DNA from: Petunia secreta
Lineage: Eukaryota > Streptophyta > Magnoliopsida > Solanales > Solanaceae
DNA length: 64,000 nucleotides
Assembly (NCBI GenBank): GCA_029990175.1
Contig: JARKIP010000017.1
Coordinates: 16,138,001 to 16,202,000 of the forward strand
Reading direction: 5' to 3'
Shown here: positions 10,434-21,897 of the stretch, piece after piece
How positions within the stretch are numbered: the stretch's first letter is position 1
Layout: each line of letters begins with the position of its first letter
Position numbers and translations under genes: made by a program
Notes under the pieces: model-generated
Databases searched by the model: none
What the model was told of the DNA's origin: nothing
What the model saw: the letters and a program-made list of their open reading frames with translations, nothing else

Positions 10434-10665
10434 GTCATTCTTTGCGCTCTAACTTCTCTTATCCGTTCCGTGCCCCCGCTAATCTTTTAAACCTTTAAAC
10501 CGTCATAACTTTACGCTCGTTCATCCGTTTCGTGCGATTCTTTTTTTCAATTCGAGTAATCTTTCAAGATCTACCTCCACAAGCTGCCGTAGTCCCGCTT
10601 ACTAAGACGTGCCTTGCACCATTCGCGGATTTACGACCCCGCCCGCCGTTATTTTGGCAAAAAGA

Positions 10666-10784
10666 GGGATGCAACACGAGGACTTCCCGGAGGGTCACCC
10701 ATTCCAGTACTACTCTCGCCCAAGCACGCTTAACTTCGGAGTTCTGATGGGATCCGGTGCGTTAGTGCTGGTATGATCGCATCC
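10666..10784 (-). rRNA. 5S rRNA: 5S rRNA gene, copy 31
   Basis: Consensus; T5 at 10659-10663. Confidence 0.97.
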
Positions 10785-11016
10785 GTCATTCTTTGCGCTC
10801 TAACTTCTCTTATCCGTTCCGTGCCCCCGCTAATCTTTTAAACCTTTAAACCGTCATAACTTTACGCTCGTTCATCCGTTTCGTGCGATTCTTTTTTTCA
10901 ATTCGAGTAATCTTTCAAGATCTACCTCCACAAGCTGCCGTAGTCCCGCTTACTAAGACGTGCCTTGCACCATTCGCGGATTTACGACCCCGCCCGCCGT
11001 TATTTTGGCAAAAAGA

Positions 11017-11135
11017 GGGATGCAACACGAGGACTTCCCGGAGGGTCACCCATTCCAGTACTACTCTCGCCCAAGCACGCTTAACTTCGGAGTTCTGATG
11101 GGATCCGGTGCGTTAGTGCTGGTATGATCGCATCC
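11017..11135 (-). rRNA. 5S rRNA: 5S rRNA gene, copy 32
   Basis: Consensus; T5 at 11010-11014. Confidence 0.97.
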
Positions 11136-11367
11136 GTCATTCTTTGCGCTCTAACTTCTCTTATCCGTTCCGTGCCCCCGCTAATCTTTTAAACCTTTAA
11201 ACCGTCATAACTTTACGCTCGTTCATCCGTTTCGTGCGATTCTTTTTTTCAATTCGAGTAATCTTTCAAGATCTACCTTTACAAGCTGCCGTAGTCCCGC
11301 TTACTAAGACGTGCCTTGCACCATTCGCGGATTTACGACCCCGCCCGCCGTTATTTTGGCAAAAAGA

Positions 11368-11486
11368 GGGATGCAACACGAGGACTTCCCGGAGGGTCAC
11401 CCATTCCAGTACTACTCTCGCCCAAGCACGCTTCACTTCGGAGTTCTGATGGGATCCGGTGCGTTAGTGCTGGTATGATCGCATCC
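11368..11486 (-). rRNA. 5S rRNA: 5S rRNA gene, copy 33
   Basis: T53G transversion, shared only with copy 79. The spacer has CC to TT at 11279-11280. T5 at 11361-11365. Confidence 0.94.
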
Positions 11487-11718
11487 GTCATTCTTTGCGC
11501 TCTAACTTCTCTTATCCGTTCCGTGCCCCCGCTAATCTTTTAAACCTTTAAACCGTCATAACTTTACGCTCGTTCATCCGTTTCGTGCGATTCTTTTTTT
11601 CAATTCGAGTAATCTTTCAAGATCTACCTCCACAAGCTGCCGTAGTCCCGCTTACTAAGACGTGCCTTGCACCATTCGCGGATTTACGACCCCGCCCGCC
11701 GTTATTTTGGCAAAAAGA

Positions 11719-11837
11719 GGGATGCAACACGAGGACTTCCCGGAGGGTCACCCATTCCAGTACTACTCTCGCCCAAGCACGCTTAACTTCGGAGTTCTGA
11801 TGGGATCCGGTGCGTTAGTGCTGGTATGATCGCATCC
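11719..11837 (-). rRNA. 5S rRNA: 5S rRNA gene, copy 34
   Basis: Consensus; T5 at 11712-11716. Confidence 0.97.
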
Positions 11838-12069
11838 GTCATTCTTTGCGCTCTAACTTCTCTTATCCGTTCCGTGCCCCCGCTAATCTTTTAAACCTTT
11901 AAACCGTCATAACTTTACGCTCGTTCATCCGTTTCGTGCGATTCTTTTTTTCAATTCGAGTAATCTTTCAAGATCTACCTCCACAAGCTGCCGTAGTCCC
12001 GCTTACTAAGACGTGCCTTGCACCATTCGCGGATTTACGACCCCGCCCGCCGTTATTTTGGCAAAAAGA

Positions 12070-12188
12070 GGGATGCAACACGAGGACTTCCCGGAGGGTC
12101 ACCCATTCCAGTACTACTCTCGCCCAAGCACGCTTGACTTCGGAGTTCTGATGGGATCCGGTGCGTTAGTGCTGGTATGATCGCATCC
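12070..12188 (-). rRNA. 5S rRNA: 5S rRNA gene, copy 35
   Basis: T53C; starts the second T53C trio (35/37/38). T5 at 12063-12067. Confidence 0.95.
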
Positions 12189-12420
12189 GTCATTCTTTGC
12201 GCTCTAACTTCTCTTATCCGTTCCGTGCCCCCGCTAATCTTTTAAACCTTTAAACCGTCATAACTTTACGCTCGTTCATCCGTTTCGTGCGATTCTTTTT
12301 TTCAATTCGAGTAATCTTTCAAGATCTACCTCCACAAGCTGCCGTAGTCCCGCTTACTAAGACGTGCCTTGCACCATTCGCGGATTTACGACCCCGCCCG
12401 CCGTTATTTTGGCAAAAAGA

Positions 12421-12539
12421 GGGATGCAACACGAGGACTTCCCGGAGGGTCACCCATTCCAGTACTACTCTCGCCCAAGCACGCTTAACTTCGGAGTTCT
12501 GATGGGATCCGGTGCGTTAGTGCTGGTATGATCGCATCC
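12421..12539 (-). rRNA. 5S rRNA: 5S rRNA gene, copy 36
   Basis: Consensus; T5 at 12414-12418. Confidence 0.97.
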
Positions 12540-12771
12540 GTCATTCTTTGCGCTCTAACTTCTCTTATCCGTTCCGTGCCCCCGCTAATCTTTTAAACCT
12601 TTAAACCGTCATAACTTTACGCTCGTTCATCCGTTTCGTGCGATTCTTTTTTTCAATTCGAGTAATCTTTCAAGATCTACCTCCACAAGCTGCCGTAGTC
12701 CCGCTTACTAAGACGTGCCTTGCACCATTCGCGGATTTACGACCCCGCCCGCCGTTATTTTGGCAAAAAGA

Positions 12772-12890
12772 GGGATGCAACACGAGGACTTCCCGGAGGG
12801 TCACCCATTCCAGTACTACTCTCGCCCAAGCACGCTTGACTTCGGAGTTCTGATGGGATCCGGTGCGTTAGTGCTGGTATGATCGCATCC
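12772..12890 (-). rRNA. 5S rRNA: 5S rRNA gene, copy 37
   Basis: T53C; T5 at 12765-12769. Confidence 0.95.
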
Positions 12891-13122
12891 GTCATTCTTT
12901 GCGCTCTAACTTCTCTTATCCGTTCCGTGCCCCCGCTAATCTTTTAAACCTTTAAACCGTCATAACTTTACGCTCGTTCATCCGTTTCGTGCGATTCTTT
13001 TTTTCAATTCGAGTAATCTTTCAAGATCTACCTCCACAAGCTGCCGTAGTCCCGCTTACTAAGACGTGCCTTGCACCATTCGCGGATTTACGACCCCGCC
13101 CGCCGTTATTTTGGCAAAAAGA

Positions 13123-13241
13123 GGGATGCAACACGAGGACTTCCCGGAGGGTCACCCATTCCAGTACTACTCTCGCCCAAGCACGCTTGACTTCGGAGTT
13201 CTGATGGGATCCGGTGCGTTAGTGCTGGTATGATCGCATCC
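13123..13241 (-). rRNA. 5S rRNA: 5S rRNA gene, copy 38
   Basis: T53C; T5 at 13116-13120. Confidence 0.95.
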
Positions 13242-13473
13242 GTCATTCTTTGCGCTCTAACTTCTCTTATCCGTTCCGTGCCCCCGCTAATCTTTTAAAC
13301 CTTTAAACCGTCATAACTTTACGCTCGTTCATCCGTTTCGTGCGATTCTTTTTTTCAATTCGAGTAATCTTTCAAGATCTACCTCCACAAGCTGCCGTAG
13401 TCCCGCTTACTAAGACGTGCCTTGCACCATTCGCGGATTTACGACCCCGCCCGCCGTTATTTTGGCAAAAAGA

Positions 13474-13592
13474 GGGATGCAACACGAGGACTTCCCGGAG
13501 GGTCACCCATTCCAGTACTACTCTCGCCCAAGCACGCTTAGCTTCGGAGTTCTGATGGGATCCGGTGCGTTAGTGCTGGTATGATCGCATCC
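13474..13592 (-). rRNA. 5S rRNA: 5S rRNA gene, copy 39
   Basis: T52C in box A, first of 17 T52C copies. T5 at 13467-13471. Confidence 0.95.
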
Positions 13593-13824
13593 GTCATTCT
13601 TTGCGCTCTAACTTCTCTTATCCGTTCCGTGCCCCCGCTAATCTTTTAAACCTTTAAACCGTCATAACTTTACGCTCGTTCATCCGTTTCGTGCGATTCT
13701 TTTTTTCAATTCGAGTAATCTTTCAAGATCTACCTCCACAAGCTGCCGTAGTCCCGCTTACTAAGACGTGCCTTGCACCATTCGCGGATTTACGACCCCG
13801 CCCGCCGTTATTTTGGCAAAAAGA

Positions 13825-13943
13825 GGGATGCAACACGAGGACTTCCCGGAGGGTCACCCATTCCAGTACTACTCTCGCCCAAGCACGCTTAACTTCGGAG
13901 TTCTGATGGGATCCGGTGCGTTAGTGCTGGTATGATCGCATCC
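13825..13943 (-). rRNA. 5S rRNA: 5S rRNA gene, copy 40
   Basis: Consensus; T5 at 13818-13822. Confidence 0.97.
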
Positions 13944-14175
13944 GTCATTCTTTGCGCTCTAACTTCTCTTATCCGTTCCGTGCCCCCGCTAATCTTTTAA
14001 ACCTTTAAACCGTCATAACTTTACGCTCGTTCATCCGTTTCGTGCGATTCTTTTTTTCAATTCGAGTAATCTTTCAAGATCTACCTCCACAAGCTGCCGT
14101 AGTCCCGCTTACTAAGACGTGCCTTGCACCATTCGCGGATTTACGACCCCGCCCGCCGTTATTTTGGCAAAAAGA

Positions 14176-14294
14176 GGGATGCAACACGAGGACTTCCCGG
14201 AGGGTCACCCATTCCAGTACTACTCTCGCCCAAGCACGCTTAACTTCGGAGTTCTGATGGGATCCGGTGCGTTAGTGCTGGTATGATCGCATCC
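14176..14294 (-). rRNA. 5S rRNA: 5S rRNA gene, copy 41
   Basis: Consensus; T5 at 14169-14173. The upstream spacer has C to T at 14377. Confidence 0.97.
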
Positions 14295-14526
14295 GTCATT
14301 CTTTGCGCTCTAACTTCTCTTATCCGTTCCGTGCCCCCGCTAATCTTTTAAACCTTTAAACCGTCATAACTTTACGTTCGTTCATCCGTTTCGTGCGATT
14401 CTTTTTTTCAATTCGAGTAATCTTTCAAGATCTACCTCCACAAGCTGCCGTAGTCCCGCTTACTAAGACGTGCCTTGCACCATTCGCGGATTTACGACCC
14501 CGCCCGCCGTTATTTTGGCAAAAAGA

Positions 14527-14645
14527 GGGATGCAACACGAGGACTTCCCGGAGGGTCACCCATTCCAGTACTACTCTCGCCCAAGCACGCTTAACTTCGG
14601 AGTTCTGATGGGATCCGGTGCGTTAGTGCTGGTATGATCGCATCC
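14527..14645 (-). rRNA. 5S rRNA: 5S rRNA gene, copy 42
   Basis: Consensus; T5 at 14520-14524. Confidence 0.97.
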
Positions 14646-14877
14646 GTCATTCTTTGCGCTCTAACTTCTCTTATCCGTTCCGTGCCCCCGCTAATCTTTT
14701 AAACCTTTAAACCGTCATAACTTTACGCTCGTTCATCCGTTTCGTGCGATTCTTTTTTTCAATTCGAGTAATCTTTCAAGATCTACCTCCACAAGCTGCC
14801 GTAGTCCCGCTTACTAAGACGTGCCTTGCACCATTCGCGGATTTACGACCCCGCCCGCCGTTATTTTGGCAAAAAGA

Positions 14878-14996
14878 GGGATGCAACACGAGGACTTCCC
14901 GGAGGGTCACCCATTCCAGTACTACTCTCGCCCAAGCACGCTTAACTTCGGAGTTCTGATGGGATCCGGTGCGTTAGTGCTGGTATGATCGCATCC
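14878..14996 (-). rRNA. 5S rRNA: 5S rRNA gene, copy 43
   Basis: Consensus; T5 at 14871-14875. Confidence 0.97.
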
Positions 14997-15228
14997 GTCA
15001 TTCTTTGCGCTCTAACTTCTCTTATCCGTTCCGTGCCCCCGCTAATCTTTTAAACCTTTAAACCGTCATAACTTTACGCTCGTTCATCCGTTTCGTGCGA
15101 TTGTTTTTTTCAATTCGAGTAATCTTTCAAGATCTACCTCCACAAGCTGCCGTAGTCCCGCTTACTAAGACGTGCCTTGCACCATTCGCGGATTTACGAC
15201 CCCGCCCGCCGTTATTTTGGCAAAAAGA

Positions 15229-15347
15229 GGGATGCAACACGAGGACTTCCCGGAGGGTCACCCATTCCAGTACTACTCTCGCCCAAGCACGCTTAACTTC
15301 GGAGTTCTGATGGGATCCGGTGCGTTAGTGCTGGTATGATCGCATCC
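15229..15347 (-). rRNA. 5S rRNA: 5S rRNA gene, copy 44
   Basis: Consensus gene. The spacer has C to G at 15103, next to the plus-strand T run. T5 at 15222-15226. Confidence 0.97.
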
Positions 15348-15579
15348 GTCATTCTTTGCGCTCTAACTTCTCTTATCCGTTCCGTGCCCCCGCTAATCTT
15401 TTAAACCTTTAAACCGTCATAACTTTACGCTCGTTCATCCGTTTCGTGCGATTCTTTTTTTCAATTCGAGTAATCTTTCAAGATCTACCTCCACAAGCTG
15501 CCGTAGTCCCGCTTACTAAGACGTGCCTTGCACCATTCGCGGATTTACGACCCCGCCCGCCGTTATTTTGGCAAAAAGA

Positions 15580-15698
15580 GGGATGCAACACGAGGACTTC
15601 CCGGAGGGTCACCCATTCCAGTACTACTCTCGCCCAAGCACGCTTAACTTCGGAGTTCTGATGGGATCCGGTGCGTTAGTGCTGGTATGATCGCATCC
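15580..15698 (-). rRNA. 5S rRNA: 5S rRNA gene, copy 45
   Basis: Consensus; T5 at 15573-15577. Confidence 0.97.
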
Positions 15699-15930
15699 GT
15701 CATTCTTTGCGCTCTAACTTCTCTTATCCGTTCCGTGCCCCCGCTAATCTTTTAAACCTTTAAACCGTCATAACTTTACGCTCGTTCATCCGTTTCGTGC
15801 GATTCTTTTTTTCAATTCGAGTAATCTTTCAAGATCTACCTCCACAAGCTGCCGTAGTCCCGCTTACTAAGACGTGCCTTGCACCATTCGCGGATTTACG
15901 ACCCCGCCCGCCGTTATTTTGGCAAAAAGA

Positions 15931-16049
15931 GGGATGCAACACGAGGACTTCCCGGAGGGTCACCCATTCCAGTACTACTCTCGCCCAAGCACGCTTAACT
16001 TCGGAGTTCTGATGGGATCCGGTGCGTTAGTGCTGGTATGATCGCATCC
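15931..16049 (-). rRNA. 5S rRNA: 5S rRNA gene, copy 46
   Basis: Consensus; T5 at 15924-15928. Confidence 0.97.
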
Positions 16050-16281
16050 GTCATTCTTTGCGCTCTAACTTCTCTTATCCGTTCCGTGCCCCCGCTAATC
16101 TTTTAAACCTTTAAACCGTCATAACTTTACGCTCGTTCATCCGTTTCGTGCGATTCTTTTTTTCAATTCGAGTAATCTTTCAAGATCTACCTCCACAAGC
16201 TGCCGTAGTCCCGCTTACTAAGACGTGCCTTGCACCATTCGCGGATTTACGACCCCGCCCGCCGTTATTTTGGCAAAAAGA

Positions 16282-16400
16282 GGGATGCAACACGAGGACT
16301 TCCCGGAGGGTCACCCATTCCAGTACTACTCTCGCCCAAGCACGCTTAACTTCGGAGTTCTGATGGGATCCGGTGCGTTAGTGCTGGTATGATCGCATCC
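16282..16400 (-). rRNA. 5S rRNA: 5S rRNA gene, copy 47
   Basis: Consensus; T5 at 16275-16279. Confidence 0.97.
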
Positions 16401-16632
16401 GTCATTCTTTGCGCTCTAACTTCTCTTATCCGTTCCGTGCCCCCGCTAATCTTTTAAACCTTTAAACCGTCATAACTTTACGCTCGTTCATCCGTTTCGT
16501 GCGATTCTTTTTTTCAATTCGAGTAATCTTTCAAGATCTACCTCCACAAGCTGCCGTAGTCCCGCTTACTAAGACGTGCCTTGCACCATTCGCGGATTTA
16601 CGACCCCGCCCGCCGTTATTTTGGCAAAAAGA

Positions 16633-16751
16633 GGGATGCAACACGAGGACTTCCCGGAGGGTCACCCATTCCAGTACTACTCTCGCCCAAGCACGCTTAA
16701 CTTCGGAGTTCTGATGGGATCCGGTGCGTTAGTGCTGGTATGATCGCATCC
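16633..16751 (-). rRNA. 5S rRNA: 5S rRNA gene, copy 48
   Basis: Consensus; T5 at 16626-16630. Confidence 0.97.
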
Positions 16752-16983
16752 GTCATTCTTTGCGCTCTAACTTCTCTTATCCGTTCCGTGCCCCCGCTAA
16801 TCTTTTAAACCTTTAAACCGTCATAACTTTACGCTCGTTCATCCGTTTCGTGCGATTCTTTTTTTCAATTCGAGTAATCTTTCAAGATCTACCTCCACAA
16901 GCTGCCGTAGTCCCGCTTACTAAGACGTGCCTTGCACCATTCGCGGATTTACGACCCCGCCCGCCGTTATTTTGGCAAAAAGA

Positions 16984-17102
16984 GGGATGCAACACGAGGA
17001 CTTCCCGGAGGGTCACCCATTCCAGTACTACTCTCGCCCAAGCACGCTTAACTTCGGAGTTCTGATGGGATCCGGTGCGTTAGTGCTGGTATGATCGCAT
17101 CC
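16984..17102 (-). rRNA. 5S rRNA: 5S rRNA gene, copy 49
   Basis: Consensus; T5 at 16977-16981. Confidence 0.97.
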
Positions 17103-17334
17103 GTCATTCTTTGCGCTCTAACTTCTCTTATCCGTTCCGTGCCCCCGCTAATCTTTTAAACCTTTAAACCGTCATAACTTTACGCTCGTTCATCCGTTTC
17201 GTGCGATTCTTTTTTTCAATTCGAGTAATCTTTCAAGATCTACCTCCACAAGCTGCCGTAGTCCCGCTTACTAAGACGTGCCTTGCACCATTCGCGGATT
17301 TACGACCCCGCCCGCCGTTATTTTGGCAAAAAGA

Positions 17335-17453
17335 GGGATGCAACACGAGGACTTCCCGGAGGGTCACCCATTCCAGTACTACTCTCGCCCAAGCACGCTT
17401 AACTTCGGAGTTCTGATGGGATCCGGTGCGTTAGTGCTGGTATGATCGCATCC
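17335..17453 (-). rRNA. 5S rRNA: 5S rRNA gene, copy 50
   Basis: Consensus; T5 at 17328-17332. Confidence 0.97.
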
Positions 17454-17685
17454 GTCATTCTTTGCGCTCTAACTTCTCTTATCCGTTCCGTGCCCCCGCT
17501 AATCTTTTAAACCTTTAAACCGTCATAACTTTACGCTCGTTCATCCGTTTCGTGCGATTCTTTTTTTCAATTCGAGTAATCTTTCAAGATCTACCTCCAC
17601 AAGCTGCCGTAGTCCCGCTTACTAAGACGTGCCTTGCACCATTCGCGGATTTACGACCCCGCCCGCCGTTATTTTGGCAAAAAGA

Positions 17686-17804
17686 GGGATGCAACACGAG
17701 GACTTCCCGGAGGGTCACCCATTCCAGTACTACTCTCGCCCAAGCACGCTTGACTTCGGAGTTCTGATGGGATCCGGTGCGTTAGTGCTGGTATGATCGC
17801 ATCC
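17686..17804 (-). rRNA. 5S rRNA: 5S rRNA gene, copy 51
   Basis: T53C; the upstream spacer has C to T at 17850. T5 at 17679-17683. Confidence 0.95.
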
Positions 17805-18036
17805 GTCATTCTTTGCGCTCTAACTTCTCTTATCCGTTCCGTGCCCCCGTTAATCTTTTAAACCTTTAAACCGTCATAACTTTACGCTCGTTCATCCGTT
17901 TCGTGCGATTCTTTTTTTCAATTCGAGTAATCTTTCAAGATCTACCTCCACAAGCTGCCGTAGTCCCGCTTACTAAGACGTGCCTTGCACCATTCGCGGA
18001 TTTACGACCCCGCCCGCCGTTATTTTGGCAAAAAGA

Positions 18037-18155
18037 GGGATGCAACACGAGGACTTCCCGGAGGGTCACCCATTCCAGTACTACTCTCGCCCAAGCACGC
18101 TTAGCTTCGGAGTTCTGATGGGATCCGGTGCGTTAGTGCTGGTATGATCGCATCC
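18037..18155 (-). rRNA. 5S rRNA: 5S rRNA gene, copy 52
   Basis: T52C; with copy 51 it repeats the 38-39 pair. T5 at 18030-18034. Confidence 0.95.
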
Positions 18156-18387
18156 GTCATTCTTTGCGCTCTAACTTCTCTTATCCGTTCCGTGCCCCCG
18201 CTAATCTTTTAAACCTTTAAACCGTCATAACTTTACGCTCGTTCATCCGTTTCGTGCGATTCTTTTTTTCAATTCGAGTAATCTTTCAAGATCTACCTCC
18301 ACAAGCTGCCGTAGTCCCGCTTACTAAGACGTGCCTTGCACCATTCGCGGATTTACGACCCCGCCCGCCGTTATTTTGGCAAAAAGA

Positions 18388-18506
18388 GGGATGCAACACG
18401 AGGACTTCCCGGAGGGTCACCCATTCCAGTACTACTCTCGCCCAAGCACGCTTAACTTCGGAGTTCTGATGGGATCCGGTGCGTTAGTGCTGGTATGATC
18501 GCATCC
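18388..18506 (-). rRNA. 5S rRNA: 5S rRNA gene, copy 53
   Basis: Consensus; T5 at 18381-18385. Confidence 0.97.
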
Positions 18507-18738
18507 GTCATTCTTTGCGCTCTAACTTCTCTTATCCGTTCCGTGCCCCCGCTAATCTTTTAAACCTTTAAACCGTCATAACTTTACGCTCGTTCATCCG
18601 TTTCGTGCGATTCTTTTTTTCAATTCGAGTAATCTTTCAAGATCTACCTCCACAAGCTGCCGTAGTCCCGCTTACTAAGACGTGCCTTGCACCATTCGCG
18701 GATTTACGACCCCGCCCGCCGTTATTTTGGCAAAAAGA

Positions 18739-18857
18739 GGGATGCAACACGAGGACTTCCCGGAGGGTCACCCATTCCAGTACTACTCTCGCCCAAGCAC
18801 GCTTAACTTCGGAGTTCTGATGGGATCCGGTGCGTTAGTGCTGGTATGATCGCATCC
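18739..18857 (-). rRNA. 5S rRNA: 5S rRNA gene, copy 54
   Basis: Consensus; T5 at 18732-18736. Confidence 0.97.
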
Positions 18858-19089
18858 GTCATTCTTTGCGCTCTAACTTCTCTTATCCGTTCCGTGCCCC
18901 CGCTAATCTTTTAAACCTTTAAACCGTCATAACTTTACGCTCGTTCATCCGTTTCGTGCGATTCTTTTTTTCAATTCGAGTAATCTTTCAAGATCTACCT
19001 CCACAAGCTGCCGTAGTCCCGCTTACTAAGACGTGCCTTGCACCATTCGCGGATTTACGACCCCGCCCGCCGTTATTTTGGCAAAAAGA

Positions 19090-19208
19090 GGGATGCAACA
19101 CGAGGACTTCCCGGAGGGTCACCCATTCCAGTACTACTCTCGCCCAAGCACGCTTAACTTCGGAGTTCTGATGGGATCCGGTGCGTTAGTGCTGGTATGA
19201 TCGCATCC
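19090..19208 (-). rRNA. 5S rRNA: 5S rRNA gene, copy 55
   Basis: Consensus; T5 at 19083-19087. Confidence 0.97.
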
Positions 19209-19440
19209 GTCATTCTTTGCGCTCTAACTTCTCTTATCCGTTCCGTGCCCCCGCTAATCTTTTAAACCTTTAAACCGTCATAACTTTACGCTCGTTCATC
19301 CGTTTCGTGCGATTCTTTTTTTCAATTCGAGTAATCTTTCAAGATCTACCTCCACAAGCTGCCGTAGTCCCGCTTACTAAGACGTGCCTTGCACCATTCG
19401 CGGATTTACGACCCCGCCCGCCGTTATTTTGGCAAAAAGA

Positions 19441-19559
19441 GGGATGCAACACGAGGACTTCCCGGAGGGTCACCCATTCCAGTACTACTCTCGCCCAAGC
19501 ACGCTTAACTTCGGAGTTCTGATGGGATCCGGTGCGTTAGTGCTGGTATGATCGCATCC
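19441..19559 (-). rRNA. 5S rRNA: 5S rRNA gene, copy 56
   Basis: Consensus; T5 at 19434-19438. Confidence 0.97.
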
Positions 19560-19791
19560 GTCATTCTTTGCGCTCTAACTTCTCTTATCCGTTCCGTGCC
19601 CCCGCTAATCTTTTAAACCTTTAAACCGTCATAACTTTACGCTCGTTCATCCGTTTCGTGCGATTCTTTTTTTCAATTCGAGTAATCTTTCAAGATCTAC
19701 CTCCACAAGCTGCCGTAGTCCCGCTTACTAAGACGTGCCTTGCACCATTCGCGGATTTACGACCCCGCCCGCCGTTATTTTGGCAAAAAGA

Positions 19792-19910
19792 GGGATGCAA
19801 CACGAGGACTTCCCGGAGGGTCACCCATTCCAGTACTACTCTCGCCCAAGCACGCTTAACTTCGGAGTTCTGATGGGATCCGGTGCGTTAGTGCTGGTAT
19901 GATCGCATCC
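19792..19910 (-). rRNA. 5S rRNA: 5S rRNA gene, copy 57
   Basis: Consensus; T5 at 19785-19789. Confidence 0.97.
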
Positions 19911-20142
19911 GTCATTCTTTGCGCTCTAACTTCTCTTATCCGTTCCGTGCCCCCGCTAATCTTTTAAACCTTTAAACCGTCATAACTTTACGCTCGTTCA
20001 TCCGTTTCGTGCGATTCTTTTTTTCAATTCGAGTAATCTTTCAAGATCTACCTCCACAAGCTGCCGTAGTCCCGCTTACTAAGACGTGCCTTGCACCATT
20101 CGCGGATTTACGACCCCGCCCGCCGTTATTTTGGCAAAAAGA

Positions 20143-20261
20143 GGGATGCAACACGAGGACTTCCCGGAGGGTCACCCATTCCAGTACTACTCTCGCCCAA
20201 GCACGCTTAACTTCGGAGTTCTGATGGGATCCGGTGCGTTAGTGCTGGTATGATCGCATCC
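20143..20261 (-). rRNA. 5S rRNA: 5S rRNA gene, copy 58
   Basis: Consensus; T5 at 20136-20140. Confidence 0.97.
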
Positions 20262-20493
20262 GTCATTCTTTGCGCTCTAACTTCTCTTATCCGTTCCGTG
20301 CCCCCGCTAATCTTTTAAACCTTTAAACCGTCATAACTTTACGCTCGTTCATCCGTTTCGTGCGATTCTTTTTTTCAATTCGAGTAATCTTTCAAGATCT
20401 ACCTCCACAAGCTGCCGTAGTCCCGCTTACTAAGACGTGCCTTGCACCATTCGCGGATTTACGACCCCGCCCGCCGTTATTTTGGCAAAAAGA

Positions 20494-20612
20494 GGGATGC
20501 AACACGAGGACTTCCCGGAGGGTCACCCATTCCAGTACTACTCTCGCCCAAGCACGCTTAACTTCGGAGTTCTGATGGGATCCGGTGCGTTAGTGCTGGT
20601 ATGATCGCATCC
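20494..20612 (-). rRNA. 5S rRNA: 5S rRNA gene, copy 59
   Basis: Consensus; T5 at 20487-20491. Confidence 0.97.
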
Positions 20613-20844
20613 GTCATTCTTTGCGCTCTAACTTCTCTTATCCGTTCCGTGCCCCCGCTAATCTTTTAAACCTTTAAACCGTCATAACTTTACGCTCGTT
20701 CATCCGTTTCGTGCGATTCTTTTTTTCAATTCGAGTAATCTTTCAAGATCTACCTCCACAAGCTGCCGTAGTCCCGCTTACTAAGACGTGCCTTGCACCA
20801 TTCGCGGATTTACGACCCCGCCCGCCGTTATTTTGGCAAAAAGA

Positions 20845-20963
20845 GGGATGCAACACGAGGACTTCCCGGAGGGTCACCCATTCCAGTACTACTCTCGCCC
20901 AAGCACGCTTAACTTCGGAGTTCTGATGGGATCCGGTGCGTTAGTGCTGGTATGATCGCATCC
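20845..20963 (-). rRNA. 5S rRNA: 5S rRNA gene, copy 60
   Basis: Consensus; T5 at 20838-20842. Confidence 0.97.
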
Positions 20964-21195
20964 GTCATTCTTTGCGCTCTAACTTCTCTTATCCGTTCCG
21001 TGCCCCCGCTAATCTTTTAAACCTTTAAACCGTCATAACTTTACGCTCGTTCATCCGTTTCGTGCGATTCTTTTTTTCAATTCGAGTAATCTTTCAAGAT
21101 CTACCTCCACAAGCTGCCGTAGTCCCGCTTACTAAGGCGTGCCTTGCACCATTCGCGGATTTACGACCCCGCCCGCCGTTATTTTGGCAAAAAGA

Positions 21196-21314
21196 GGGAT
21201 GCAACACGAGGACTTCCCGGAGGGTCACCCATTCCAGTACTACTCTCGCCCAAGCACGCTTAACTTCGGAGTTCTGATGGGATCCGGTGCGTTAGTGCTG
21301 GTATGATCGCATCC
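21196..21314 (-). rRNA. 5S rRNA: 5S rRNA gene, copy 61
   Basis: Consensus gene. The spacer carries the aaGgcg marker (A to G), first unit of the six-unit duplication. T5 at 21189-21193. Confidence 0.97.
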
Positions 21315-21546
21315 GTCATTCTTTGCGCTCTAACTTCTCTTATCCGTTCCGTGCCCCCGCTAATCTTTTAAACCTTTAAACCGTCATAACTTTACGCTCG
21401 TTCATCCGTTTCGTGCGATTCTTTTTTTCAATTCGAGTAGTCTTTCAAGATCTACCTCCACAAGCTGCCGTAGTCCCGCTTACTAAGACGTGCCTTGCAC
21501 CATTCGCGGATTTACGACCCCGCCCGCCGTTATTTTGGCAAAAAGA

Positions 21547-21665
21547 GGGATGCAACACGAGGACTTCCCGGAGGGTCACCCATTCCAGTACTACTCTCGC
21601 CCAAGCACGCTTAACTTCGGAGTTCTGATGGGATCCGGTGCGTTAGTGCTGGTATGATCGCATCC
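21547..21665 (-). rRNA. 5S rRNA: 5S rRNA gene, copy 62
   Basis: Consensus gene; spacer marker gtaGtc (A to G). T5 at 21540-21544. Confidence 0.97.
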
Positions 21666-21897
21666 GTCATTCTTTGCGCTCTAACTTCTCTTATCCGTTC
21701 CGTGCCCCCGCTAATCTTTTAAACCTTTAAACCGTCATAACTTTACGCTCGTTCATCCGTTTCGTGCGATTCTTTTTTTCAATTCGAGTAATCTTTCAAG
21801 ATCTACCTCCACAAGCTGCTGTAGTCCCGCTTACTAAGACGTGCCTTGCACCATTCGCGGATTTACGACCCCGCCCGCCGTTATTTTGGCAAAAAGA

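Larger units (their letters stand above)
11936..13339. repeat. Four-unit block, copies 35-38 (duplicate of 25-28)
   Basis: Second occurrence of the T53C yes-no-yes-yes order. Its last unit also pairs with copy 51 (T53C then T52C order of 38-39 and 51-52). Confidence 0.6.

Noticed and set aside
11316..11543. 75-residue + strand open frames at copies 33 and 79
   Set aside because: They exist only because T53G removes a stop codon on the antisense strand; they lie across the 5S gene and its promoter.
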